This document shows, one piece after another, positions 27,211 through 35,444 of a stretch of DNA of 64,000 nucleotides. The first letter of the stretch is position 1; each line of letters opens with the position of its first letter. Position numbers and translations under genes: made by a program. The stretch is from a bacterium (GTDB lineage: Bacteria > Verrucomicrobiota > Kiritimatiellia > CAIKKV01 > CAITUY01). Below the pieces are notes generated by a model, which searched no databases, was not told where the DNA came from, and worked only from the letters and a program-made list of their open reading frames with translations. The stretch is taken from the NCBI GenBank assembly GCA_037128595.1, contig JBAXWB010000008.1:99846-163845 (forward strand). Reading direction: 5' to 3'.

Positions 27211-28620
27211 TTATAAGAAAGAAATGGACCTGGCAGGCACCACAATACGATCACCTGTTTCAAGAACAAGGTCATCCTCGGGCTTCCCACTCTTCATCAA
27301 CTTCTCACCATTTACAAGGAATTTCTTCTCCTGACCATCCTTATCCCGCCGCACCACTGAGATTTTGTCGCCCCGCGCAAACCGCGGAAGACCCCCGATT
27401 TTGAACAACAAATACATCAGCGTACAGGGTTCGTTTTCACTGAACTCAATCACCCCGCGCCGCGGAACCTCGCCCAACAAAATAACCCGCTTCCCGCCCA
27501 CCCCGGTCATAACGGAATCCTGCGTCGCCCCTTTTGACTCACTCGAAGGGGTAAACACATAAACGAGATCATCATTTCGCAGAAAAATATCAGGCACCTT
27601 CATTTGGCCGTCCTCGGTGGTCAGCGAATACACTTCCCCTTCGGCCGCCGCCCCAAACGGGGTTTTCGCCCCACCCCGCACGATCTTCACCCGGCTGTTA
27701 TCACGGCTCGCGCGCAATCCACCCGCTCGCCTCAACGCCTCATTCAAAGAAATGGTGGCCCCAGGCCCGATCTTGATTTCTCCGGGCATTTCAACATGCC
27801 CGCTCACCGTAACCCGGTCGTAGGACGCTTTCGCCAATTTCACGGAAACGGTCGCATTCTTTAAATAACGTCCCTCTAAAACCCGCTTTATCTCTGCCTC
27901 GGCCTGCTCAACACTCAAATCCGGCAGAAAGACCAACCCCACATAACCAAAATCAATTGCCGAGGCATCATTGACCATATAACGCCCACTTAAACTGGGG
28001 TCTTCTGTAACGGCCACCCACAGAACGGAATCAGGCTGAATAGTAGCAATGGACGGTTTCGGCATAACCGGCTTGCCTTCCAAGGGGGGCGGGATGACTG
28101 GCGGAGCCACTTCATTCGTCCTCACTCCCGCCGGCTGAACCGGCATAGGCGCCCCTCCAGCCGTAGCCACAGCCCCCCCCTCAACCGGCACGGGCTGAGA
28201 GACCGGCACAGATACGACGGGAGCAGATGCAACCGGAACAGGTACTGCGGGAACAACTACCGGAGGAAGAACTGGCTGAACGAACGGAGCAGGCCTCACC
28301 ACCACAGGCGACGGTTGGGCCACCGAAACCGTGCCGCCCGCAGGAATTGACACGGAAGCAGGCGCAACAACAGAAACTGGTGCGGATTGCGGCAGGGATA
28401 CGGTTTGACTTGGCGGTCGCTGCGTTTCTGCCGACGGAATCGATCCGACAGCGCCATATTCCTGCATCGCCTCTGCCAATACGCTCGCCACGTAATCATC
28501 TTCGGGAGTAGAGGTCACACAGCCAGACAACAGCATACAAAACGCCAGACATGCGCCCAAAGTATTGAACAACGGAACAATACGTCCGTTTTTAATATTT
28601 CGTGTAGTTGCCGGAATCAT
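27211..28620 (-). CDS. Polysaccharide export outer-membrane lipoprotein (Wza-like, SLBB)
   Basis: Forms the outer-membrane exit for the exopolysaccharide. The signal peptide ends in a lipobox (LLSGC, near residue 34 from the ATG used). A Pro/Val/Ala-rich linker of about 170 residues follows (repeats such as PVSVVAPASVSIPAG), much longer than in Wza. The poly_export domain (about 205-280: IQPDSVLWVAVTEDPSLSGRY) and two SLBB domains (about 285-360, 395-465) complete it. The frame is open back to a GTG at 28683, but the ATG at 28620 fits the signal peptide best; no clear ribosome site precedes it. It is the first gene of the exopolysaccharide operon. Confidence 0.88.
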   Translation of the reverse strand: MIPATTRNIKNGRIVPLFNTLGACLAFCMLLSGCVTSTPEDDYVASVLAEAMQEYGAVGSIPSAETQRPPSQTVSLPQSAPVSVVAPASVSIPAGGTVSVAQPSPVVVRPAPFVQPVLPPVVVPAVPVPVASAPVVSVPVSQPVPVEGGAVATAGGAPMPVQPAGVRTNEVAPPVIPPPLEGKPVMPKPSIATIQPDSVLWVAVTEDPSLSGRYMVNDASAIDFGYVGLVFLPDLSVEQAEAEIKRVLEGRYLKNATVSVKLAKASYDRVTVSGHVEMPGEIKIGPGATISLNEALRRAGGLRASRDNSRVKIVRGGAKTPFGAAAEGEVYSLTTEDGQMKVPDIFLRNDDLVYVFTPSSESKGATQDSVMTGVGGKRVILLGEVPRRGVIEFSENEPCTLMYLLFKIGGLPRFARGDKISVVRRDKDGQEKKFLVNGEKLMKSGKPEDDLVLETGDRIVVPARSISFL

Positions 28621-28646
28621 AATAACAAACAGGTTTACACCTGAAG

Positions 28647-28655
28647 CCCCCCCCC
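28647..28655 (-). repeat. G9 homopolymer in the leader of the exopolysaccharide operon
   Basis: Nine consecutive G on the coding strand, between the predicted transcription start (about 28688) and the ATG at 28620. A short inverted repeat (CAGGT, 4 nt, ACCTG at 28631-28644) follows it. Such runs can change length by slippage. Here length change would alter the leader, or the reading frame if the upstream GTG is used. Confidence 0.6.
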
Positions 28656-28694
28656 ACTTCGATCTCGCAGGACCAAATACCACAATCGGTTAAG

Positions 28695-28722
28695 GGTATA
28701 CCGACATTGTCACAAATGTCAA
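28695..28722 (-). promoter_or_regulatory. Sigma-70-like promoter of the exopolysaccharide operon with internal operator-like repeat
   Basis: Reading the minus strand, TTGACA (28722-28717) is a perfect -35 box, followed by a 16-nt spacer and TATACC (28700-28695). The -35 box overlaps the mutY stop codon. Between and over the boxes lies an inverted repeat, GACATT (28703-28708), 6 nt, AATGTC (28715-28720), whose position in the spacer would let a bound protein block RNA polymerase. Predicted start of transcription is near 28688, about 68 nt before the ATG. Confidence 0.6.
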
Positions 28723-29783
28723 TACTCCATCGCATCCACTACCCGTCGATTTGCACGCGGCATGGGGTACGCCGCCAGATCAGAAGGCCTGATCCACTTG
28801 AGCTCCGCAGAGGCCAAGGCACGGGCCCGCCCTGAAAGCCAATGGCACTTAAACGCAGTCAGGGTGATTTTGAAATGCGAATACGCCTGTTTTACCGTAA
28901 CATACGGAACGTCCACCTGACACTGTACGCCGGTTTCTTCCGCCACTTCACGCGCCACCGTCGCCTCCAGGGGTTCGCCCTTCAGTTGCTTTCCCCCCGG
29001 AAATTCCCACAACCCGCCCAGCATCTGCGTTTCACATCTCCTAGCGATTAATATTTTACCTTGTTTCCACACGACCCCCACCCCCACGCGGTAGTGTGGC
29101 ACCGCCTTTTTTCGCTCCACAACGGGCAATTCCCCCGTTCTCCCGGCCTTGAAAGCAACACAGTACTTTGACAGCAAACATCTACCGCATAAGGGGTTAT
29201 GCGGCTTGCAGATGAGGGCGCCCGTTTCCATCATCGCCTGATTGAAGTGCGAGGGATTGACACGTCTAATGAGGGGCGTCAACCGTGCCCGGATTTCGTC
29301 GGCCAATGCGTTTTGTCGCATCGGCGTGTCTAACCCCCAAAGCCGACTGCATACCCGCAAGAGGTTTCCGTCAACGGAAGGCACCGGCTCATTATAGGCA
29401 ATGCTCGCAATCGCCGCGGCGGCATACGGACCGATCCCCGGAAAGTGCCGCAGTGCCTCTGCAGTCCGGGGCGGTTGACCGCCATAGTCCCGGGTGATCA
29501 TTTTCGCAGCCTCATGAAGATGACGAGCCCGGGAATAATAGCCCAGTCCTTCCCAAAGCTTGAGCACCTCCTGCAGATCAGCGGCAGCTAAAACGCCAAA
29601 GGAGGGAAAACGCCTGATGAACCGGTCAAAATAGGGCAGAACCGTGATAACCTGGGTCTGCTGAAGCATCATTTCGCTAACCCATACCTTGTAGGGAGAT
29701 GGATCGCTGCGCCACGGCATCTCCCGGTGCTCCCGTTCAAACCACTGCACCAATTTTCCCGGCCATGTTCGATCCGATGTCAT
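28719..29783 (-). CDS. mutY: A/G-specific adenine DNA glycosylase
   Basis: Removes adenine mispaired with 8-oxoguanine. Catalytic residues are present: Glu37 (VSEMMLQQTQV) and Asp138 (VPSVDGNLLRV), with the HhH motif FPGIGPYAAAAIASI. The iron-sulfur cluster ligands CKPHNPLCGRCLLSKYC have the normal C-x6-C-x2-C-x5-C spacing. The C-terminal Nudix-like domain keeps a near-complete Nudix box (GKQLKGEPLEATVAREVAEETG). Length (354) is normal. No Shine-Dalgarno is seen; a TAGACT -10-like box (29789-29794) ends only 5 nt before the ATG, so the transcript may be leaderless. It is divergent from the subtilase gene. Confidence 0.96.
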   Translation of the reverse strand: MTSDRTWPGKLVQWFEREHREMPWRSDPSPYKVWVSEMMLQQTQVITVLPYFDRFIRRFPSFGVLAAADLQEVLKLWEGLGYYSRARHLHEAAKMITRDYGGQPPRTAEALRHFPGIGPYAAAAIASIAYNEPVPSVDGNLLRVCSRLWGLDTPMRQNALADEIRARLTPLIRRVNPSHFNQAMMETGALICKPHNPLCGRCLLSKYCVAFKAGRTGELPVVERKKAVPHYRVGVGVVWKQGKILIARRCETQMLGGLWEFPGGKQLKGEPLEATVAREVAEETGVQCQVDVPYVTVKQAYSHFKITLTAFKCHWLSGRARALASAELKWIRPSDLAAYPMPRANRRVVDAMEY

Positions 29784-29825
29784 GCAAAAGTCTATCGCAG
29801 ATAAAGGCGCAAAGGAAAGGAGTTA

Positions 29826-29854
29826 TTGGTTATTTCACAAGACTCCACTATACT
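29826..29854 (+). promoter_or_regulatory. Promoter of the subtilase gene, probably giving a leaderless mRNA
   Basis: TTGGTT (29826-29831), 17-nt spacer, TATACT (29849-29854) is a good sigma-70-type pair. The ATG of the protease lies at 29862, 7 nt after the -10 box, where transcription would normally start. No Shine-Dalgarno precedes the ATG. The alternative is translation from a TTG at 29826 after AAGGAG, with a spacing of only about 3 nt. Confidence 0.5.
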
Positions 29855-29861
29855 AAAAATC

Positions 29862-31340
29862 ATGAGATCGGCTTATTGGAATCCATCACTCCTTCTTGCC
29901 TCCGCCCTCCTGGCGGGAGTCTTTTCTGCATCCGCTTTTGAAATGCGGATGGTCGCGGATGCCCTCACCCTGGATGCCCGGGACACCCCTCTCCGCGACA
30001 TCCTCGCTCAATTCCAGGAGGCAGGGGTCAAGGTCGCGATCGATGAACGGATCAACCCCCTGATTACCGCCCATTTCGAAAACCGGGAAATGGGAGAGGG
30101 GATCAAGCGGATGCTTGCCGATTGCGATTATGCCCTCACCTGGCAAACCATCGACGGGCCAGCGGGCAAACTGCGCCGCATTTCGGAAATTCTCGTTTAT
30201 AAACCCGGTAGCCGACGCCCTCTTCCCCTCTTACCCGCCCAGACGCCCGCCACCATCGAAAGCCAAACCAGTCAAACGAACAGAATCCTCTGCCTGAAAA
30301 ATGAGGTTCTCATCCGCCTCCGGCCTGGCACAACCAAAGAACAACTGCTCACCCTGCTTCGCGAAACAGGAACCACGGTGATGGACAGTATTCCCGCCCT
30401 ATCCTTGTACCGCCTGCATTTTCCACCCGGCACAGATTTGGCTGACCTGCTCAACCAGCTCTCCAAAAATCCATTGGTCGCCCGCGCCGAGCCCAACCAG
30501 GTCTATCGTTCCCTTACCCCTGAAAAAGCCCCCGGTCCCCAACCGACCGACAGCCTGCGGACGCTCCCGAATGGGGGCGGACCGGCCGTTGCCGTCCTCG
30601 ATTCGGGCTTCACCCCTAATCCAGCTCTCGAAAAAGCCGTGGTGGCCACCCTTGACGCCACGGCTCCGGGAACCCCCATCTCCGATCCGGTTGGGCACGG
30701 CACGCAAATGGCCCTGATTGCGGCGGGTGCCATCAGCCCGGAAGGCGGCAATCCCGCCCTGGACTCGCAATCCGGAGCCATTATCCCGATCCGCACCATG
30801 GATGAAAAGGGGATTACCTCCAGCTTTACCCTGATGCAGAGCATGGTGTTCGCCCTGGAACAGGGCGCCCGCGTCATCAACATGAGTTGGGGCTCTGAGA
30901 CCGACAGCGGATTCTTCAACGATGCCATTGCCTATGCCCGTCAACGCGGGGCCGTACCGGTAGCCGCTGCGGGGAATGAGCCCACCAACCGGCCTCTGTA
31001 TCCCGCCGCGATTCCGGACGTACTCGCCGTGGGGGCACTAGGAGCTGACGGGACCCTCTGGGATCAATCCAACTACGGCTCCTTCATCACCCTTGCGGCC
31101 CCGGGATATGCTAATCTGCCAGTCGGGTATAAAGGTCCACCCGGGACTTATGTCGGCACCTCTATCGCGGCAGCCTATACCGCCAGGGTGATCGCCCGTT
31201 ACTTTACCCTGCACCCCTCCGCTACCCCTGGCGAGGCGGTCACCTCCCTGAAACAGGCCCTCAGCCACCCGTCCGACGGGGCCTCCCATGCCGAAATTCC
31301 CAGGCTGGATACTGCGGCCGTTTCGAGGTACTTGAAATAA
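29862..31340 (+). CDS. Secreted subtilisin-like (S8) protease with N-terminal STN domain
   Basis: A serine protease with an intact triad: Asp247 (VAVLDSGF), His279 (VGHGTQMA), Ser434 (GTSIAAAY), plus the oxyanion Asn372 (AAGNEP). A signal peptide covers about residues 1-26. Residues about 30-95 look like a secretin/TonB short N-terminal (STN) domain (LTLDARDTPLRDILAQFQEAGVKVAIDE..). Residues about 145-220 resemble a subtilase propeptide of the fervidolysin type (NEVLIRLRPGTTKEQL). STN domains normally sit in secretins and TonB receptors, so the fusion is odd and suggests docking to another envelope protein. I use the ATG at 29862, which starts the signal peptide cleanly. Confidence 0.9.
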   Translation: MRSAYWNPSLLLASALLAGVFSASAFEMRMVADALTLDARDTPLRDILAQFQEAGVKVAIDERINPLITAHFENREMGEGIKRMLADCDYALTWQTIDGPAGKLRRISEILVYKPGSRRPLPLLPAQTPATIESQTSQTNRILCLKNEVLIRLRPGTTKEQLLTLLRETGTTVMDSIPALSLYRLHFPPGTDLADLLNQLSKNPLVARAEPNQVYRSLTPEKAPGPQPTDSLRTLPNGGGPAVAVLDSGFTPNPALEKAVVATLDATAPGTPISDPVGHGTQMALIAAGAISPEGGNPALDSQSGAIIPIRTMDEKGITSSFTLMQSMVFALEQGARVINMSWGSETDSGFFNDAIAYARQRGAVPVAAAGNEPTNRPLYPAAIPDVLAVGALGADGTLWDQSNYGSFITLAAPGYANLPVGYKGPPGTYVGTSIAAAYTARVIARYFTLHPSATPGEAVTSLKQALSHPSDGASHAEIPRLDTAAVSRYLK

Positions 31341-31447
31341 AAACCCCTATACATTTGCCCTGAAATTGGCTAGTCTGCCATGAAAGTTGGTTGACGAAGA
31401 AGTCGGTTTGGCGCAACACAATGCACACCCAAGGCCCGCTGCATTTC

Positions 31448-31543
31448 GATCTTCCTCCTTAAATGGGTTCGAGTTGGACCCCTTTCCATAGGAGCCAGAA
31501 AGCAAAAGAACGGATCCGCTAGTCCTCACTGAGGAGATCGAAG
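31448..31543 (+). promoter_or_regulatory. Structured leader of the RRM gene with Shine-Dalgarno-masking pairings
   Basis: The ribosome site GAGGAGATC (31531-31539) lies 4-12 nt before the ATG. Two alternative partners can mask it: CCTC at 31524-31527, forming a tight hairpin with GAGG over a 3-nt loop, and GATCTTCCTC at 31448-31457, complementary to GAGGAGATC with one bulged T. The pairings exclude each other. Cold-induced RRM genes are often controlled by their leader; a temperature-sensing role here is inference. Confidence 0.45.
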
Positions 31544-31948
31544 ATGGGTAAGAAACTGTATGTTGGCAATCTGAGTTATGGCGTCACAAGCGAAACACTG
31601 CAACAGGTGTTCTCTGCACATGGCAAAGTGGAATCGGCGGACGTGATCATTGATCGCATGACCGGTCGCGGCAAGGGCTTTGGCTTTGTCGAGATGAGCA
31701 CCGATGCGGAAGCGGTGGCGGCGATCGCGGCCACGAACGGGCAGGACCTTGATGGTCGCGCCATGATCGTGAACGAAGCGCGTCCTCCGGCCCCCCGCGT
31801 TGGCGGCGGTGCTGGTGGTGGTGGCGGGTTCGGCGGCAGCCGTGGTGGTGGCGGTGATCGCGATCGCAAGGGCGGTTTCGGTGGCGGTCGCGGCGGCGCG
31901 GGCGGTGGCTTCGGCGGTGGCCGTGGCGGCGCCGGCGGTCGTCGGTAA
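31544..31948 (+). CDS. Glycine-rich RNA-binding protein (single RRM)
   Basis: One RRM domain (about residues 3-80) with RNP2 LYVGNL and RNP1 RGKGFGFVEM, both with the aromatic residues needed to stack on RNA. The tail (about 85-134) is Gly-Arg-rich (GGGFGGSRGGGG, GGGRGGAGGG repeats), as in cyanobacterial Rbp proteins and plant GRPs. Such proteins are RNA chaperones, often induced by cold. GAGGAG lies upstream of the ATG inside a possible hairpin. A strong terminator follows at 31972. It is a single-gene transcription unit. Confidence 0.95.
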   Translation: MGKKLYVGNLSYGVTSETLQQVFSAHGKVESADVIIDRMTGRGKGFGFVEMSTDAEAVAAIAATNGQDLDGRAMIVNEARPPAPRVGGGAGGGGGFGGSRGGGGDRDRKGGFGGGRGGAGGGFGGGRGGAGGRR

Positions 31949-31971
31949 GCACTCAGTCAGATAATGACTCA

Positions 31972-32010
31972 ACGGGAACAGGCCGGAAGGCCGGTTCCCG
32001 TTTTTTGTTT
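31972..32010 (+). terminator. Intrinsic terminator after the RRM gene
   Basis: ACGGGAAC (31972-31979) pairs with GTTCCCGT (31994-32001), then one mismatch, then GGCC with GGCC around a GGAA loop: about 12 paired positions. TTTTTTGTTTT follows directly. It ends the RRM transcript and insulates the DUF2723 gene. Confidence 0.92.
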
Positions 32011-32023
32011 TAACCGCTTAATG

Positions 32024-32052
32024 TTGCACCGCCACAGGAAAACCGCTATGTT
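32024..32052 (+). promoter_or_regulatory. Predicted promoter of the DUF2723-TPR gene
   Basis: TTGCAC (32024-32029), 17-nt spacer, TATGTT (32047-32052), between the RRM terminator and the ATG at 32098. The leader would be about 40 nt and contains GGGAG before the start. Confidence 0.4.
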
Positions 32053-32097
32053 TTGACGGTTATGTTGTACTTCAACTTTTTCCGGGAGAATGTCTGA

Positions 32098-35000
32098 ATG
32101 TTATCAAATAAAGCGACCCCAGCCGTAAAGACACAGGAGCAACCCGAAGAACCCACCGAAAGCCTGCTGCATTTTTTCAAACCTGAAGATTGGGTTGCCG
32201 CGTTTCTCACCACACTAATCTCGGGCCTGGCGTTCTTTTACTACATGGCGCCAGAGGTCACGTTACAGGATTCCGGCGAACTGGTAACCGGGGCATTCTC
32301 TTTCGGTGTCCCCCATCCCCCGGGCTATCCGCTCTGGGCGTTACTGGGCTATATCTGGAGCCACTTCATCATTCCCTTCGGCAATCCGGCCTGGCGCATG
32401 GCATTGATGTCCGTCTTCACGGGCGCCCTGACCGTCGGCTTTACCACCATCATTATGACCAGGAGCTTGCGACTGCTCCTTCACTCCCTTCCCTGGAGCG
32501 ACGCCACCAATGAGCGACTCCATCACTGGATGGCGCTCTTTATCGGCTCAAGCTGTGCGCTCCTCTTCGGCTTCAACCGGGGCGTCTGGCTCTGGGCCTG
32601 CGTCTCCGAAATGCGCGTGCTGAACGTCTTCTCGTTCGTCCTGATCAGTTGCGTTTTCTTCGCCTGGATGATGCAGCCCCATCGCCGCGGCTTCCTCTAT
32701 GCCATGTTGCTCATTTTCGGGCTCAGCCTCTCCAATCACCAGACTATTGCAGTCATGGCGGTCCCCTTTGCCGTAGGCATCTTCGCCATCGGACTGGACC
32801 AATTTCTCGCCTTGCGACGAAAATCCCCGAGCGCACCGGGCCAATTCAGCCTGTTCATGAAGACCCAGTCCAATTTCTTTGAACTCGCCACTGCCGGTTT
32901 TTTCAGCCTGCTGGTCGGCCTGATCATTTGGGCCTGGCTCATCACTCCCGATACGACGGCCATGTTCACAAGCACGACGTTCTGGCAGGGCATTGCCTGC
33001 GGGGTCCTCGGTATGGCAGGCATCATCATTGCCCGGACAACCGACTGGTGGAATACGCGCCGCTCGCTGATTTGCGCCCTCTTCTTCATGGCCGGCGTGA
33101 GCGTGTACATCTATATGCCGCTCGCCGCCGCTACCAACCCCCCCATGAACTGGGGCTATGCCGCCACCAAGGAAGGCTTTGTCCACGCCGTCACCCGCGG
33201 CCAATACCAGAAAATCGAAGTGGCGAGCTTCTTCAGCTATGACTTCCTGATGAAGATCAAACTCTTCATCCAGGCCATGGTCAACCAATACTCTTTCCCG
33301 GAAAGTGTCTTCAGCCATTTCCCTGCAGCGTTGCGCCCGCTCCTCGAAGCCATCAATATGTTGACGTTACCCCTGCTGGGGCTCGTGTCACCCATCGCGA
33401 TCCTGCTGCTCTGGAATCGCATCAAACCCCGCGGCCGGTCATGGATGATCTTTGTCTGGGTCGCCTTCCTGATCACCAGCCTGGGCCTGCTGACGATCAT
33501 TAATCCGAAACTGGACCGGCAGGACCAGGAAATCAACATCAAGTTCTTCGCGCCCGCCCATGGGTTTTACGCCATGCTGATCGGCTACGGGATTGCCGTG
33601 CTGTTCAGTATTTTCGCCTGGAAGAAAAAAGTGATGGGACCCGTCATCGTCCGCCTGGCCTGTGTGGCGCTCCTCGCCATGCCGCTTGTCACATGGAAGC
33701 AGAACTGGTCGCTTTGCAACCTGCGCGGTTATGACTTCGGCTATCTCTTTGGCTACCTGATGTTCAACCCGGGCAACGGCTATGAGCCCATGGAAAAGGA
33801 CGCGGTCCTTTACGGGGGAACTGACCCGGGCCGCTTTGTTCCCACCTACATGATCTTCTGCGAGAGTCGCGTGGCCCCAAAGGACCGGTTCCGCGATAAA
33901 GCCTTCGACCGGTCCGATGTCTACATCATTACGCAGAACGCACTGGCTGACACCACCTACATGAGCTACATCCGCGATCATTACGACTACTCGCGGCCGA
34001 AGAATGACGGACCGTTCCAGCGCCTGCTCAAGCGCGACCAAACCTATCCGATCCAGCCTATCTATATTCCTAGCGCCGATGACAATAATCGCGCCTTTCA
34101 GGAATATGTACGGGATGTGCAGACGGGGAAAATCCCTGCTAGTGCGGACATCAAAATCGAAAATGGACGCGTCAGTGTTCAAGGGGTGGGCGGCGTGATG
34201 ACGATCAATGGCATCCTTGCCCGCTGGATTTTCGACAAGAACAAAGACAAGCACGCCTTCTACATCGAGGAAAGTTATGTCATTCCCTGGATGTACACCT
34301 TCCTGACACCTTACGGTGTGATCATGAAAATCGAAAAGGACCCGGTGCCTTCCCCTCAGGAAAACCCGAAACTCTGGGCGGATATCGTCGCCAAGGATCG
34401 GGTATACTGGGACAAACTCACCAAGGACTTTATCGACCGCGATGATTTTCGACGCAACTCCGACGCCAAAAAATCGTTTTCAAAGATGCGTTCAGCCATT
34501 GCCGGCCTGTACGCCGCCCGGGGCGTGATCGGCGAAGCGGAATACGCTTTCAAGCAATCCCGCGATCTCTGCCCGGAAAGCCCCGAAGCCTGCTTCCGAC
34601 TGGCAGACCTCTACATGCGCCAGCAGCGCTACAGCGAAGCGGCCAAGGTGATGGAGGGCTATCAGGAACTTGACCCGTACAACTCCAATGCCGCCAATTT
34701 CCTTAACTCCATCCGGAACGCCGAGAAGGATAATCTCCACCGACAGGAACTGGAAAAGCTGATGGCTAGCGGCAAACTCGATTTCAACAACGCCATGGAT
34801 CTGGCCACCACCTATCTCCGGCTCGGCATGGAAGCTCAATTCCAAGGACTGACCCGCAGCCTGATTGATACCCCCACCCTCCCGCCCGAGACCTGCCTGA
34901 CCATTGCCCAATTATTCGAGGCCAACAAGCGTTGGGATCTCCGTATTTATGCCCTCCAGAAGTATCTGACCCGCGAACCCAACGCGTTCAAAAGCTGGAT

Positions 35001-35217
35001 TGACCTGGCCTACACCCAATTCGTCATCAATAAGCCTCAAGAAGCATTCGGGTCCTTGAAGAAGGCCGTAGAAGTCGGCGGCGAAGTAGCCCGCGGTCTC
35101 CTGAGGGATGACCCGCGCTTCACACCGCTGCGCGAATCCCCGCCGTTTAAAGCCCTTGTACCGCCCTTGAAAAGCAGGAATCTGGATGCCTTCCCGATGA
35201 TGGCCCCAGGGCTTTAA
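32098..35217 (+). CDS. DUF2723 polytopic membrane protein with C-terminal TPR domain
   Basis: The first 540 residues hold ten or more membrane helices. The N-terminal loop TLQDSGELVTGAFSFGVPHPPGYPLW is the signature of DUF2723, a family related in layout to GT-C glycosyltransferases such as protein O-mannosyltransferases; the acidic DSGE in the first outside loop is where those enzymes keep the catalytic acid. A soluble region (about 545-800) follows, then TPR repeats (about 800-1010: SAIAGLYAARGVIGEAEYAF, PEACFRLADLYMRQQRYSEAAKVMEGY). A surface-glycan or glycoprotein role is probable but untested. At 1039 residues it is typical of the PVC/Bacteroidetes forms. GGGAG lies 9 nt before the ATG. 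Confidence 0.88.
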   Translation: MLSNKATPAVKTQEQPEEPTESLLHFFKPEDWVAAFLTTLISGLAFFYYMAPEVTLQDSGELVTGAFSFGVPHPPGYPLWALLGYIWSHFIIPFGNPAWRMALMSVFTGALTVGFTTIIMTRSLRLLLHSLPWSDATNERLHHWMALFIGSSCALLFGFNRGVWLWACVSEMRVLNVFSFVLISCVFFAWMMQPHRRGFLYAMLLIFGLSLSNHQTIAVMAVPFAVGIFAIGLDQFLALRRKSPSAPGQFSLFMKTQSNFFELATAGFFSLLVGLIIWAWLITPDTTAMFTSTTFWQGIACGVLGMAGIIIARTTDWWNTRRSLICALFFMAGVSVYIYMPLAAATNPPMNWGYAATKEGFVHAVTRGQYQKIEVASFFSYDFLMKIKLFIQAMVNQYSFPESVFSHFPAALRPLLEAINMLTLPLLGLVSPIAILLLWNRIKPRGRSWMIFVWVAFLITSLGLLTIINPKLDRQDQEINIKFFAPAHGFYAMLIGYGIAVLFSIFAWKKKVMGPVIVRLACVALLAMPLVTWKQNWSLCNLRGYDFGYLFGYLMFNPGNGYEPMEKDAVLYGGTDPGRFVPTYMIFCESRVAPKDRFRDKAFDRSDVYIITQNALADTTYMSYIRDHYDYSRPKNDGPFQRLLKRDQTYPIQPIYIPSADDNNRAFQEYVRDVQTGKIPASADIKIENGRVSVQGVGGVMTINGILARWIFDKNKDKHAFYIEESYVIPWMYTFLTPYGVIMKIEKDPVPSPQENPKLWADIVAKDRVYWDKLTKDFIDRDDFRRNSDAKKSFSKMRSAIAGLYAARGVIGEAEYAFKQSRDLCPESPEACFRLADLYMRQQRYSEAAKVMEGYQELDPYNSNAANFLNSIRNAEKDNLHRQELEKLMASGKLDFNNAMDLATTYLRLGMEAQFQGLTRSLIDTPTLPPETCLTIAQLFEANKRWDLRIYALQKYLTREPNAFKSWIDLAYTQFVINKPQEAFGSLKKAVEVGGEVARGLLRDDPRFTPLRESPPFKALVPPLKSRNLDAFPMMAPGL

Positions 35218-35258
35218 GGGTGCGCCCAGGCGGAAAGATACAATTTCTTATTTCCCCC

Positions 35259-35288
35259 TTGAAAGTAAAGGCGACTGTACCCTAGTAT
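35259..35288 (+). promoter_or_regulatory. Promoter of the truncated tRNA-Ser gene
   Basis: TTGAAA (35259-35264), 18-nt spacer, TAGTAT (35283-35288), 17 nt before the first tRNA base. An inverted repeat AGGCGAC / GTCGCCT (about 35269-35295) overlaps the -10 box. It could also end the DUF2723 transcript, although no T-run follows. Confidence 0.5.
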
Positions 35289-35305
35289 GTCGCCTCATCA
35301 CTTGT

Positions 35306-35347
35306 GGAGAGGTGGCTGAGTGGTCGAAAGCAGCGGTTTGCTAATCC
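35306..35347 (+). pseudogene. tRNA-Ser (GCU) 5' half, cut after the anticodon loop
   Basis: GGAGAGG acceptor arm, TG, a Ser-type D-arm (GCTGAGTGGTCGAAAGC) and anticodon arm GCGGT-TTGCTAA are all normal for tRNA-Ser(GCU). The next bases should pair as ACCGC but read TCCAG; no variable arm, T-arm (GGTTCGAATCC) or CCTCTCC 3' acceptor follows in the next 1.5 kb. The gene is thus broken at the 3' edge of the anticodon loop, a known integration point for tyrosine recombinases. The promoter is still in place. Confidence 0.8.
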
Positions 35348-35378
35348 AGCCTGAGCCATTGCACCAAAAATAACAAAG

Positions 35379-35444
35379 CTGCAACTATCTGCAAAGCAAC
35401 TTGATACAAAACACGCATGTTGCACATAAAGGCACGTAAAGGCA
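35379..35444 (+). repeat. Two pairs of direct repeats at 10-bp period beside the tRNA break
   Basis: CTGCAA occurs at 35379-35384 and 35389-35394; TAAAGGCA occurs at 35427-35434 and 35437-35444. In both pairs the repeat distance is exactly 10 bp, one helical turn. Such arrays are typical arm-type integrase sites or excisionase sites. They lie 32-97 bp from the tRNA break and 72 bp from the end of an excisionase-like gene. Confidence 0.5.

Noticed and set aside
32548..34254. Two long minus-strand frames opposite the DUF2723 gene
   Set aside because: The plus-strand frame has membrane helices and TPR repeats through the whole region; the opposite frames have none and no ribosome sites.
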